Positions 54,801-64,000 of a DNA stretch of 64,000 nucleotides are shown in pieces. The number at the start of each line of letters is the position of its first letter. Position 1 is the first letter of the stretch. The DNA comes from Ichthyophis bannanicus (taxonomy: Eukaryota; Chordata; Amphibia; Gymnophiona; Ichthyophiidae), in NCBI GenBank assembly GCA_033557465.1, contig CM066048.1, positions 15,476,305 through 15,540,304 on the forward strand, written 5' to 3'. Under the pieces are notes generated by a model. It did no database searches. It was given only the letters and a program-made list of their open reading frames with translations, and had not been told where the DNA came from. Made by a program: the position numbers and the translations under genes.

Positions 54801-56525
54801 AAAGCAAGTGCAGAACAGCCTGATCAGTAATCTTGTAGTAAGCTGTAACTCTAGGCAAAACCAGGACTGGCTCAGTGCCTCTTTCTGCTGAACCAAAGTC
54901 GTTTAGTCACCGCAGTGTGAGCGAAGGCATGAAGAAGCAGTTGCAAAGCTGCCAAGTGACCCCAGTTCATGGAAGCAAGCTTTAGACCAGTCCTGTTTTG
55001 TCACCTCACATCCCAGTAGTCACAGGCTCCATCTATTGAAACCAGCCATAACGGGTACCAGAATGTGTCAGGATGGGGGTGTCAGAAATCCAGGACTGGC
55101 CTGAAATCTCCCTCCTGAAACCAGGTCAGTTGGCAGGTCTGCAGTTTCTATCCCTCTATGCTATTCTCTGGTCTGAAGATGTACTAACTGTAGGGTTACC
55201 AAATGGCTCCATTGTCATCAGGAACAATGTGGGGATATGCACTGAGGTAAAACCAGGCCTGGTTCAATTTGTCACTGATGATTTGTAGTCATTGAGTAAT
55301 CCTAGCACAGGGCTCCCAAACCTGTCCTATTGATCACACTGCCAGATGGATGTTCAGAACATCCATATTGACTATGCATGAGAAAAATTAGCATATAATG
55401 GTTCTCCAGTGTATGCAAATTTCATGCACATATCTTGAAATCCCGATTGGCTGTGGAGTCACAATCCTGCAGTAATTAATGGCAGCATGCTGACACTGAG
55501 ATATTTTTCTCCATCCAGATACAAACTAACTCTGATACGTCTCTAAACACAGGCTTGTGGGGTCTCCTTCTAAAAGGTTACCAGATGTTTGGCAGGCAAA
55601 ATCTGGGATAATTCTTATCTGAAGTGGGGGTGAGGGGGGGAGGAGGGATGGACACCTTAGTTCCAGGTTTGAGCAACACGGTGCGGAGGAGGGAGAGGAG
55701 TCATTATCCTGCCCCCCAATCCAACCCATGACAGCATCAATATCACTTCCAAGCAGACAAATAGAAACAGTGATGAATTTCCCCCCTACTATGCAAAATA
55801 TAAAGATAATGGATGTAAATTCTAAAGACGGACATATTCCAATCACTAAATTGAAAATTGCTTTTTTTACCTGCTCTGTCCATATTGCTGGAATCGGGGA
55901 CAAGAGGCTGTCGAACAGGTGGAAGTCAGGAACAAGGCTCTAAATTCGGGGACAATCCCTGAAAATGGGGGACATCTGGTAACCTTACTTCGGACGTTGC
56001 AGGAGCTAGAAGCTATTGCATTGAGGTTCCCCTTCAAAGGCGTTTCTCCTCGTCCTGTCTCAGTTGCCCTCTCTCATCTCACAACCTCCCCTTTTAAGCC
56101 TTTTACTGCGCCAAACCACAAATCTGACCCTGCCACCAGTCTGACTTCCAAACCATTCCTGGAGTTCCTCCTAGCCAGTTTGGCTTTTAGATACATTTGC
56201 TTGTAGTGGAGAGCAAATCTATCTCATGCATATTAATTGTGAATATCCTGAAACTCTGGCTGGCTGCTCCAGGGCTGGCTTGAGACGCATTGCCCTGTCA
56301 TACATCCTCCAGCAAGTCTGGAAATCGTCAATCATGTTAGGTTAACAAATATGCAAGAATCCAACTGCTTCCTTACTAAGCTTCCAAACTTCACTGTGTC
56401 GCCAGCTTTAATATAGATGTCAGCCTTGCCACCGCTCTCCATGCTCAGCACACTGCGACACCCAGGGATCTTCTCCTTCAGCAATCCGGAGCCTGTCACA
56501 TGGTCTGCGTGGACGTGCGTATTGG
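50526..56525 (-). CDS. ETHE1: ETHE1, mitochondrial persulfide dioxygenase: exons 3 to 6
   Basis: ETHE1 is an iron enzyme of the metallo-beta-lactamase fold in the mitochondrial matrix. It oxidises glutathione persulfide to sulfite during sulfide catabolism. Four exons with correct GT/AG sites and compatible phases cover roughly human residues 77 to 239. They include the THVHADH metal-binding signature (exon 3), GHT and the [20 protein letters not shown] block with its metal-bridging Asp (exon 4), and the LYPAHDY His ligand (exon 5). No stops or frameshifts were seen, so the gene looks functional. Exons 1 and 2 were not found up to 64 kb and are probably outside; the short exon 7 was not located. 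It is convergent with MPZ. Confidence 0.93.
50720..51675. repeat. Interspersed DNA-type repeat split by a CR1 3' end
   Basis: Left part 50720-50945 (TTAACCGGTTAGG, GTTAGCCAGTTAGTGGTGAT) and right part 51530-51675 (CTTTAGCTAACCAGACCC, CTACTGTCGCTGAATATGCC) belong to the same family as 31.2 kb. The CR1 between them inserted into it. Confidence 0.5.
50960..51520 (+). mobile_element. CR1 LINE 3' end, 5'-truncated
   Basis: Encodes [20 protein letters not shown] then [20 protein letters not shown] in an open frame to 51347 ([13 protein letters not shown]). The CR1 3' UTR (GGCTTGAAGGACCCTTGGTC, CCCAGTATGGCA) and TTATGTTC tail follow. In ETHE1 intron 5. Confidence 0.9.
51838..51962 (+). repeat. 39-bp tandem repeat, about three copies, abutting ETHE1 exon 5
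   Basis: Unit TTTGTAGTGGTCCTCTCACT plus GTAGGAATTAAGGTATACA. The last copy overlaps the exon 5 donor (complement of GTATACC), so donor-like sequence is repeated on the minus strand next to the real site. Confidence 0.85.
51954..52043 (-). CDS. ETHE1: ETHE1 exon 5
   Basis: 90 bp, acceptor TCAACCAG and donor GTATAC. Encodes [20 protein letters not shown], then [10 protein letters not shown]; the His in PAHDY is a metal ligand. The donor side abuts a 39-bp tandem repeat whose unit contains the same GTATAC-like sequence. Confidence 0.9.
52350..52479 (-). CDS. ETHE1: ETHE1 exon 4
   Basis: 130 bp, acceptor CCCACAG and donor GTAGGA. Encodes [20 protein letters not shown], then [20 protein letters not shown] and FQQ plus a split Gly. 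It contains a His ligand, the bridging Asp and the conserved Arg region mutated in ethylmalonic encephalopathy. Confidence 0.95.
52809..53004. mobile_element. hAT-type foldback MITE
   Basis: Inverted ends AGAGTTGCCAAGTTACCCAG and the relative CTGGATAATTTGGCAACTCT. Flanks ACTATATC and GCTATATC are an 8-bp duplication with one mismatch. In ETHE1 intron 3. Confidence 0.7.
53311..53636 (+). pseudogene. PLE GIY-YIG endonuclease domain, broken
   Basis: [16 protein letters not shown] (53311 on) is the GIY-YIG-like first motif and is followed by a stop. In another frame, 53445-53636, [20 protein letters not shown] then [19 protein letters not shown] gives the conserved Glu-containing QRE..WIF..NT..P.GLN block typical of PLE. 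At least one frameshift and one stop separate them. Confidence 0.85.
53803..53850 (+). ncRNA. Degenerate hammerhead-like motif in the PLE
   Basis: CTTGAGGCA (53806-53814), three-bp stem II GCC/GGC, GAAA at 53829-53832, then AACAA...TTTGTT as stem III and GTTGGG. Relative to the consensus CTGANGA the first box has extra bases, so it is probably inactive. Same architecture as the motif at 12143-12183. Confidence 0.35.
54540..55460. repeat. Cluster of hAT-type foldback MITE remnants
   Basis: Four or so adjacent fragments: ATAAATTTGCATACAATGG near 54555; CTGAGCCAGTCCTGGTTTTC against AAAACCAGGACTGGCTCAG (54706-54876); AGACCAGTCCTG against CAGGACTGGCCTG (54988-55105); and TAGGGTTACCAAATGGCTCC (55193), which begins like the element at 25788. 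The block CTATTGATCACACTGCCAGA with TGTATGCAAATTTCATGCAC follows. Confidence 0.55.
55574..55986. mobile_element. Inverted-repeat DNA element
   Basis: AAGGTTACCAGATG at the left and CATCTGGTAACCTT at the right are perfect inverted ends. The interior 55727-55965 is the plus-strand copy of the repeat at 6246-6462. No clear target duplication seen. Confidence 0.65.
56377..56525 (-). CDS. ETHE1: ETHE1 exon 3
   Basis: 149 bp, acceptor TTTTCTAG and donor GTAAGG. Encodes [20 protein letters not shown], then [20 protein letters not shown], ending VKFGSL. HVHADH supplies the first metal ligands. Confidence 0.93.
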
Positions 56526-57355
56526 CTAGAAAAGAAGAGGTCCAGACACGTTACCAAGCAGCGAGCATTCTCCGTCTCATCAGAAAGATGAGTCCAGAGG
56601 TCTGGATGCAAGCCAACATCCAAGGAACAGATTTTTGGTCCCCATTACACAGGTTCTTAGCTGACCTGGGCTCTCTACGTGGTGAGCAAGTCGCCGTGTT
56701 TGGCCATCAACCCTAGAGGTGACCGCATTTCTTTCCTTTAAATTTGCATTTAATTGGTAAAGGCAATATTATAAACAGACATCACAAATAACGTTTTTCT
56801 GGCAGATTAACCCTTCCCTCTACACATCTTCCTTCCAACCAGTCTCCATACTCCTGACATCACACACATTTCCCTTCAACTCTTACCCTCCTTACACTTT
56901 TCCACAGCATCAATAAAAGGTTTCCAAACCTAGCTTTACCTCGGGTGATTACTTTCTGCATCATAAGCAGGCCACATTCACTTTCTCCACATATCTATTT
57001 ATGATTAGGTTTTTCTATATTCATTTACTTGATAGACCGTCTTTCGTGTGGAAAACACAAATACAATAGATAGACTTTATAGGCAATAAAAGATAAACCA
57101 AAAAGCATGACATTAGTAATAAAACAGTGAATGAGAAATGGTCTACAGTGATAAAAAAAGCAGTGCAGGTGACAGGACAACAATAAACAAATAAGACAAA
57201 CTGCACATAACCAATTCAAAGAAACTGGAAATATCCAAACACCATAACCACAAATGACGTGACTGACCATCCTCTGACTACAATATCCCTAATCCAACTT
57301 GCTCCATCACATCAAATGCTACCTTGTAATAGAATGGGGAGGGGGATTATTGCTG
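56526..57355. other. ETHE1: ETHE1 intron 2 or upstream, unassigned
   Basis: No exon recognised. Sequence is A/T-rich around 56700-57250. Confidence 0.3.
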
Positions 57356-57359
57356 CTTT

Positions 57360-57605
57360 AATTTCTAACCAGATATTCAGTGCAGGGCCATATCTGGCAA
57401 TCAGCACTGAATATCCGGTTTGCCTGGATAGTATTTTGGCTAGCCAGTCAGTGGCAATATTGGGCCGCTAACCAGCTAACTAAAATGCTTAAAGATAGGA
57501 CAGCCTCTCAACTGCCCCATCGCTAACCAGTGAGCATCGGGGCATCCAACTGGGTTAGAAGGGGATATTCAGCTAACCTACTAAAATAGTTTGAATAAGA
57601 CCCCA
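57360..57605. repeat. Interspersed DNA-type repeat (same family as 31.2 kb)
   Basis: CAGATATTCAGTGCAGGGCC, TGGCTAGCCAGTCAGTGGCA, GATATTCAGCTAACC. Confidence 0.5.
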
Positions 57606-57629
57606 ATGTTTTAAACCCAACATAAATCT

Positions 57630-57842
57630 TATAAAACATTTGGACAAGTTCCATAAACCATGATTAAGTTAGATTTGGGGAAAGATATTGCTTATCTGTG
57701 GCTATAAGCAGCATGGAATCGTGCTACCTTCTGGGAATCTGACAGGCACTTGGGATCTGGACTGGCCTCTGCTGGAAACAAGATACTGGGCTTGATGGAC
57801 CTTTGGCATGACATTTTATGGTAGTTTTTTGTGTTCTCATAT
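57630..57842 (+). mobile_element. CR1 3' UTR fragment
   Basis: TTTGGACAAGTTCCATAAAC, TTAAGTTAGATTTGGGG, GGGATCTGGACTGGCC and TACTGGGCTTGATGGACCTT in the CR1 3' UTR order. Coding part absent. Confidence 0.7.
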
Positions 57843-58069
57843 GGTCTATCTAGTCTGCCCTTTGATATTAAATACCATAGTTCCTTTTTTCCCTTTATCT
57901 TTATTGCGGGACTTCATGCAGGCAGCAGGGCGGTTTACAAAATAACAATGACTGCAAATATAGAAAGGGGGAAGAAGTCCATAAAGAGACAGGAAAGAGT
58001 AGTGCAAGCATACACCAGGGAAGTACAGGCAGAGAGGGAGAAGGAGATAAGGGAAGGAGGAGCCTGAGG

Positions 58070-58600
58070 GGAGATCAGGCGTGAGAGGGTTGAAGGTCAG
58101 AGGCTGACTGAAAAGTGTGTCTTGAGCATAGATTTGAATCTCTGAAAGGAAGGTTCAAGGTGCAGGTCAGAAGGCAACGCATTCCAAAGGGAGGGGCCAA
58201 AGAAGAAGAAGGCGGAGTGTCAGGTGGATTCCAGGTGGGCTTGCGTGCAGGGGGAAGGTGCATTGGATTGGCGTGAACACACGGTATGGAGCATGGAGAT
58301 GAAGTGTATCTGATAGGTACAAAGGAGTATTGCTGTGGAGGGATTTGTGAACCAGGATACGTAATTTGTATTGAATTTGAAACTTGATGGGAAGCCAGTG
58401 AAGATGGATAAGTAGTGGGGTGATACATGGGAGATGATCCGGGCAGCAGTGTTCTGGAGAAGTTGAAGGTGGTGAAGCTGATATTGGAAGAGGTCTTGAC
58501 AATGGTATAGTGGCAGAGCAACCAAGCAGAATGTAGAGTGTCTGGCAGATTGAAGGCAAGTAGCAACAGATGGATCATCTTATGCAAATAACATCCTCCA
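58070..58600 (-). pseudogene. L2-type LINE reverse transcriptase C-terminus
   Basis: Minus-strand frames read LQLLQNTAARII, then LHWLPIKFQIQYKLRILVHK and NTPLYLSD, then AFFFFGPSLWNALPSDLHLE and RFKSMLKTHFS. This is the L2 ORF2 C-terminal order spread over several frames. The 170-codon open frame here is a shadow that mixes them. Confidence 0.8.
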
Positions 58601-59605
58601 CTTTATCAGGGCGTTATTTGCATAAGCCTAATAATACAGTGCAGAGCTCGACAAATCCCAGGAGCCAGGTCTCATAGTGCTTAGAACTTGTACCCTGGGT
58701 CCTGGGATTTCATGACTTCATGAGGCCATCGAAACAGCTCCTCCTATTCAGTCTGCACTAGGTGATGTGGCTGAAGTTTGAACCACGTGGTGCAGGAACT
58801 TTCATGCTGCTCTCGTGGTCTCAAGATCATGAGATTTCAGAATGTAGCAGTAGCTTGGGAGTTCCTTCACCGCATGGCTCAAACTTGAGACAAGGTACGT
58901 GGTGCAGACTGAAGAGAAGCAGCTGTTTTGGCAACAACAACAGTCTTAGCATTGGATAGCAAGATGTTGGGGGTATATTCATCAGTCCTGCTGGCTAGCT
59001 GGGGAAGGAGGGTTGAGACTGATGGCTAGGAGCGGGGTTGAGAGTGGAAGACTCCAGCTACGGGATTCTGAGGAGGAGAGAGAGACAAAGTCTGGGAAAG
59101 ATGAGAGAGAAAGGGTGTCTGAGGGAGGACAAGGTGGGAGGAGTGAGGAAGACTAAGGGAGGAGGGAGAGGGACAGGTGAGTTGGATGAGGGAAAGAGGG
59201 AGACTGGTGGAGACCTGTGCCATAGCTTGGAAGTGAACCAAAGAGGCAATTGCCTCTGGTGCAGCTATCAGTGGGGCGCTGGCATGTTGCTCACAGCACG
59301 CTTAGCAAAGGAGGCTGACAGATTCTTCCAGCGCAGTACAATGGCGCATTAAGTTTTATTTTCCTATGGAAACATAATAGGAAAACATTCTTTAAAAATG
59401 AGACCCTAAAAGAGCTGCGGAAGACTTCTTGAGGGGATGCACCTCCCTCCCCCACTCAAGAGTGTCTGTGGGGACAATGGGGGATTGGAGACAAGAGTGA
59501 GAGAAGCTTGATTTAGTGCAAATTGGGTACCCTAAGAACCCCTTTTCTCTAGGCCTACATACCCCTACCCTAATCACTCGAAGCAGTGTCCCACTCCATA
59601 TCAAA
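58601..59605. other. Unassigned sequence
   Basis: Contains a purine-rich tract at about 59030-59220. No gene or repeat boundary identified. Confidence 0.3.
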
Positions 59606-59608
59606 TCA

Positions 59609-60672
59609 AAGAACATAAGAAGTGTCCTACTGAGTCAGACCGAAAGTCCATCAAGCCCAGTATCCTATTTCCAGTCCAGGTCACCAGTACCTGACCGGTT
59701 CCCAAAAGGTAGACAGATACCATGCTGCTTATTCCAGGGGTAAGCAGTGCATTTCCCCAGCCCACTTTATAAAGGCTAATGGACTTTTCCTACAGGAACC
59801 TGGGCAAGCCTCTTTTAAACCCAGATACACTAAGAGCTTTTACTATATCCTTCAGAAACAAATTCCAGAGTTTGATTACGCATTGAGTGAAAAAATATTT
59901 TCTCTTATTTATTTTGAATATACTACTTTGTAACTTCACGGTGTGTCCCCTAGTCCTTATATTTTATGAAAGTAAACAATCAGTTCACATCTACTTATTT
60001 CAGTCCACTGAGGTTTTTATGGATTTCCATCACTTCTCCCCTCAAGCGTCTTTTATCCAGGCTAGAGAGCCCTAACCTCTTTAGTCTTTCCTCATAGGAG
60101 AGTCCTTTGATCCCCTGTATCATTTTCTGTACCTTTTCTAATGCCACTATATCTTTGTTGGAGATGCGGAGACCAGAATTGCACACAATACTCAAGGTGT
60201 GGTTGCACCACGGAGTGATACAGAGGCATTATGATGTCATCCTTTGTTCTATTTTCCATTCCTTTCCTAATGATTCCGAACATTCTTCTGTTGTTTTGGC
60301 CACTGCCACACACTGAACAGAAGATTTCAATAGAGTGTCTACAGTCACTCCAGTTCCTTTTCCTGGATGGTGACTCCTAATGTGGAATCTAGCATTGTTC
60401 GCCCCTATGTGCATCACTTTACACTTGTGCACCTTAAATTTCATCTGTCATTTGGATGCCCAGTCTCCCAGCCTCCCAAGATCATCTGCAGCATTTCACA
60501 ATCCGCATGCAATTTAACAAGTCTGAAAAAATTTGGTGTCATCTGCAAATTTAATCATCTTGCTTGCTGGTTCTGATTCCAGGCCATTCATGAATATGTT
60601 AAAGAGCATCAGACCCAGCACAGATCCCTGGGGCACTGCACCGTTCACCTTCCTCTGCTGAGATACTTTACC
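59609..60672 (-). mobile_element. CR1 LINE, 3' portion (split element, part 1)
   Basis: Reverse complement runs from the 3' tail (complement of GAACATAAGAAG at 59609) into ORF2: KVSQQRKVNGAVPQGSVLGL then [42 protein letters not shown], then [13 protein letters not shown] and [20 protein letters not shown]. An older family than the 14 and 32 kb copies, with several frame breaks. It continues at 62375 beyond an inserted element. Confidence 0.85.
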
Positions 60673-60782
60673 ATTTCCGCCTGCTATTTCAGGCTGATGC
60701 AGAAAACTAGCACGGCCTTTAAGCACAGATAATGCCACTTTTAAGCACACCTGCTGCTACCGTCAAATGCAGAAGAGAGGCA

Positions 60783-61221
60783 GACGCGCATGTAAACAGC
60801 AAACGAAAACCTAGTGCACAATTAACGCCAAGAGTATTCAAATGTCTTTAAATTACAGGCAAATGAGCTGCACATAATGAAATGGAATCCAGAGGATTTC
60901 ACAAGCAGCCTTAGCACCAATCTCTCTATGCCTGGTCTTGAGCTGGCTTAAATATCTGATGTGTGGCCCCGAAATGTCAAAGATGATCCAGGCATCGGGG
61001 AAAGTTCTCAGTGTCATCTAAATACCGTCAGGGTCACACTGTTAGTGTGTTTAAGCCACTTCAAGACCAGGTGTAGAGAGATTGGCGCTAAGGCTGGTTG
61101 CAAAATCCTCTGGATTCCATTTCATTATGTGCTGCACATTTGCCTGTAATTTAAAGACATTTGAATACTCTTGGTGTTAATTGTGCACTAGGTTTTCGTT
61201 TGCTGTTTATGTGCACGTCCA
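60783..61221. repeat. Long palindrome, arms about 200 bp
   Basis: GCAAACGAAAACCTAGTGCA (about 60801) pairs with TGCACTAGGTTTTCGTTTGC (about 61184). TGGAATCCAGAGGATTT pairs with AAATCCTCTGGATTCCA-like sequence, and CAATCTCTCTATGCCTGGTC with GACCAGGTGTAGAGAGATTG. The loop is about 40-60 bases near 60990-61040. Confidence 0.9.
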
Positions 61222-61260
61222 TGTCTTCCCTGGTGGCCCAGTGGCCCCAAACCCCCCAAC

Positions 61261-61608
61261 CAATGTTCCCTCTAATTTTCTGTAGGCTGTGCCTGCATAA
61301 AATATCAGCTGTGCAGCTTTTGAAAGAAGGTTAAATTTTTGTGCGCCACATAACAACACTCGAAGTTATATACTTTAAAATTTGACTACACGTCAGAATA
61401 CAGTATGTACACCACATTGATTGCACTAGAAAATATTGTAGAACTTGTGAAAACTGTAAATACACAACAACTTTTAAATTTTAAGACGTCTGTGTTGTTT
61501 TCTATCAGAATCAGAACCGTAATTTTTGTGCGCTCTGTTATAAAGTATGTGCGCTAGCTTGGCGAGGTGTGTGCGCGCGCACACGCGCACAGCTTAGAGG
61601 GAACGGTG
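61261..61608. mobile_element. hAT-type non-autonomous element
   Basis: Begins CAATGTTCCCTCTAA and ends TTAGAGGGAACGGTG. A perfect 8-bp duplication, CCCCCAAC, lies at 61253-61260 and 61609-61616. The interior has GTGCGCGCGCACACGCGCAC near the right end. Confidence 0.8.
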
Positions 61609-62374
61609 CCCCCAACCCACCCCCTCTTCCCTCCTGTTAGCTTCAGAAACAAGCAGGAGAGCTGCCCACATGCCCCTCTCTTGTTCTGCCATCTTGAAAA
61701 ATGCCAGTCTGACTCCGTCCAGTGCATCCCAGGATGCACCCCACAGAGCCAGGCGCTGCCATTTTTCAAGCTGGGGGGACAAGAGCGGGAACGCGTGGGC
61801 AGTGCTCCCACTCGTTTCTAAAGGTACTGGGATGGGAGAAGGGAATAGAGGATTCGGGGCTGCTGGGCCCACAGGGTTATTTTTGGTTGGACGGGTTGGT
61901 GGTTTGGGACCATTGGGCCACCAGGGTTATTTTTGATTGGGCAAGGGGTGGGTGTTCAGGGCCGCTGGGCCACCAGGGATTTGCATTCTGTTAGGGGCCC
62001 TGGCCCCCAACCATATTTTGATGGCACTGGTAGATTTTCCTGATCTGAGGGGTGTTTGACACTTCAGATGAACCAGGCATCAGAGAAAGCCCTCGATGCC
62101 ATCAATATACTGTTGGGGCTCCCAATGTAAATTTGCCATGCTGTGCCTATTTCTCTGGAAGAGCATGCCAAACTTGCACCAACTTCTTGCACGCATGCGT
62201 TTGGCTTGCTCTCTCAGTTTAACGCTGCCATTTTGTGCAAAGTTTAATGCATGGCTCATTTGCATATGAGCCCTTTTCAGTATGCCTGTGATGAAGTCAT
62301 GCTCTACCGGTGCAAATAGGCGTAAAAGGTTGATAGAGCGTGACTTCAGCACCGGCTTTCTGCATCGACCTGCT

Positions 62375-62600
62375 TGTTTTCTATCTCTCAACAAGTTTCC
62401 AGTCCACAATGAGCCATTGCCTCCTATGCCATGACTTTTTAATTTCCTCAGGAGTCCTTCATGTGGGACTTTGTCAAACACTTTCTGAAAGTCTAAATGC
62501 ACTATATCAACTGGCTCACCTTTATCCACATGTTTGTTCACACCTTAAAGAAACAGAGCAGATTGAAGCAAGACTTTCCTTGGCTAAATCTCCTCCTGAA
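62375..62600 (-). pseudogene. CR1 ORF2 segment (split element, part 2)
   Basis: Encodes MNKHVDKGEPVDIVHLDFQK then VFDKVPHEGLLRKLKSHGIG and NLLRDRKQ, joining part 1. Upstream, QGKSCFNLLCFF marks the next insertion point near 62600. Confidence 0.85.
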
Positions 62601-63119
62601 TGGGTAGCTGCTGTACCTGCAGTCCTTCCCAATGCTGCTCCATTTGGCTCCTGATTTATATGGTCCGGAAAAGTGGTTATAGACACACTTTGGAAACTTC
62701 TTTTAGACTGAGCTCCCCCTCCTACCCCGCCACAGTGGCTCCAAGTCTGTTTACTCTATCCTCTCTGCTCATGGTGACTGGATACAGATACTCTTTCCCT
62801 ACAGTCTATATGCTCTGACTGAGTGCCAGAGACACTTGCCCCTTGAGGCAGGCCTCCCTTTACACTCTTATGCTACAATGGCTGAGGGACAAAGAAAGAA
62901 TTCTGCCTTTGGAAGTAGTTTTCAAACCAAGGGGGATTTTCCCTCTCAGGAGAATCTTCTCCTAGTCTGTAATGACTGGCAGAAATTACCTCCCCTGACC
63001 TGTAACATCTTAAACCTTTCTCTCTACTTCTGGTAATATTTAATAGGGACACTGGATGGTGCTACTACTCCTAGTGCAACATCCAGGTAATCTCTAAATG
63101 TAATAACTTTAAACTCTCA
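62601..63119. other. Second insert in the CR1, unassigned part
   Basis: The CR1 resumes only at 63476. This part has no recognised coding region or termini. Confidence 0.35.
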
Positions 63120-63475
63120 AAATTTAGAAGCATCTTGAGATGAGGAGATTGGCCAGCCTATGATGACATTCACAGTAGTGCTATGAAAGGAGAAGTGCTG
63201 CTGATAGATGATTTAAATATGCCGGATGTTGATTGGGACATCCTTGCTGCAGTGTCATCTATAAGTAAGGAGATTCTGGATTCTCTACAGGGAGAATTAT
63301 TCCAGCAACTGGTAAAGGGACCCAGGATATCATTGCTTGATCAATGCAAGCATTGTGGAACCTGTGTCTTTTGGGGAAACTGCTAGGTGCTTACGACCTA
63401 GATTGGCCACTGTTGGAAAAAGGATAGTGAGCTTGATGGACCTTGGTCTGACCCAGTATGGCACATCTTATGTTA
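63120..63475 (+). mobile_element. CR1 fragment, internally deleted, opposite orientation
   Basis: An endonuclease piece (LLIDDLNMPDVDWDILAAVS, then ELFQQLVKGP) is joined directly to a CR1 3' UTR (GGCTTGATGG-type AGCTTGATGGACCTTGGTCT, CCCAGTATGGCACATC). Most of ORF2 is missing. It sits inside the minus-strand CR1. Confidence 0.65.
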
Positions 63476-64000
63476 TCTGTCTGTCCATGTGTTCAGTAAT
63501 TTTGTTCTGTATAATAGTTTCCATCACTTTGTTCTGCACTGATGTCAGGCTTACCGGTGTGTAGTTTCCCCAATCAACCCAGAACTCTTTTTATAAATTG
63601 GTGTTATGGTGACCACCCTCTAATGTTCTGGTACCACAGACTATTTTAATGATATATTTTATTTTTTAAGTGCTGTCAAGTCAATGCTAACTCTTGGTGA
63701 CTCAGCAGATCCTGGGTTTTCTTGGCAAGGTATGACCAGAAGTAGATTGCCAGGCCTTTTTTTCTGAGGCAATGGAGGGTAAAGTGACTTGCCAAAGGTC
63801 ACATGGAGTACCTGTGGGAATGGAACCCTGAACATTTGGGTACTAGGCTGTTGCTCTAACCACTAGGCTACTCCTCCATTCTGATAATAGCGATTGATAA
63901 TAAATTATTAATAGTAGGTCTGTAATACATCTTTTTCTTTCAACACTCAAACGTATACCATCTGGTACATGTGATTTGATGCTCTTTGGTTTGTCAATTT
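63476..64000 (-). pseudogene. CR1 ORF2 segment (split element, part 3), runs off window
   Basis: The reverse complement gives GNYTPVSLTSVQNKVMETII then QNKITEHMDRQ, the block just upstream of part 2. After a SINE (63655-63880) the sequence continues with a diverged [16 protein letters not shown] block at the window edge. Confidence 0.75.
63655..63882 (-). repeat. tRNA-derived SINE, reverse orientation
   Basis: Reverse complement: GGAGTAGCCTAGTGGTTAGA (A box), GGGTTCCATTCCCACAG (B box), CCTTTGGCAAGTCACTTTAC, then CTCAGAAAAAAAGGCC. Inserted in CR1 coding sequence. Confidence 0.75.

Larger units (their letters stand above)
60673..62374. mobile_element. Element inserted in the CR1, with a long palindrome
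   Basis: Interrupts the CR1 between NLLRDRKQ (62375 side) and GGNGKVS (60672 side). Near its limits are the imperfect inverted CAGGCTGATGCAGAAA (60692 on) and TTTCTGCATCGACCTG (62358-62373). CCTGCTA/CCTGCTT at the junctions may be a target duplication. It contains a 430-bp palindrome, a hAT element and unassigned sequence; a GATGATCCAGGCATCGGGGA block near 60984 recurs as GATGAACCAGGCATCAGAGA near 62066. No transposase found. Confidence 0.55.

Noticed and set aside
58075..58587. 170-codon minus-strand ORF as a gene
   Set aside because: Fragments in the neighbouring frames match the L2 reverse transcriptase C-terminus; this frame is a shadow.

Overview
This 64 kb window reads as nuclear DNA from a vertebrate with a repeat-rich genome. 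Parts of two single-copy genes are visible, embedded in nested transposable elements. The mixture of DIRS, Penelope-like, CR1, L2, L1/Tx1-type and many hAT-type elements suggests an amphibian. A caecilian is my best guess from the CR1 3' tails and DIRS termini, but this is inference. There are no bacterial genes, rRNA genes or CRISPR arrays.

Layout. 1-3.9 kb: an L1-type retrotransposon on the minus strand. Its ORF2 endonuclease domain is open and runs off the left edge; its ORF1 has one premature stop. 3.9-6.2 kb: a CR1-type element on the minus strand with an intact esterase-type ORF1 and a repeated 5' region. 6.2-9.7 kb: DNA-transposon-like repeats, a C-rich minisatellite and an unrecognised 369-codon ORF. 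11.0-24.4 kb: a 47-bp minisatellite of roughly 100 copies, split by a DIRS tyrosine-recombinase retrotransposon (11.14-19.76 kb). The DIRS is itself interrupted by a Penelope-like hairpin element carrying a hammerhead-like core and by a CR1 copy.

27.6-39.1 kb (+): MPZ (myelin protein zero), coding exons 2 to 6. Exon 1 was not found. Intron 3 holds a 1.8-kb hAT element. Intron 4 holds a nearly complete CR1 reverse transcriptase and a 59-bp minisatellite. After the UAG stop the frame stays open for 65 codons and closely resembles the known L-MPZ stop-codon-readthrough tail. The stop lies in a UAG-CAG-UUA context.

50.5-56.5 kb (-): ETHE1 (mitochondrial persulfide dioxygenase), exons 3 to 6, facing MPZ tail to tail. 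Exon 7 was not recognised, and exons 1-2 are probably beyond the right edge. Its introns hold a CR1 3' end, a Penelope-like GIY-YIG endonuclease remnant and several hAT-type foldback elements. 57-64 kb: L2 and CR1 remnants. One minus-strand CR1 is split by a palindrome-containing insert and by a second insert.

MPZ (compact myelin adhesion) and ETHE1 (sulfide catabolism) share no pathway. Everything else is repeat sequence or unassigned intergenic DNA.
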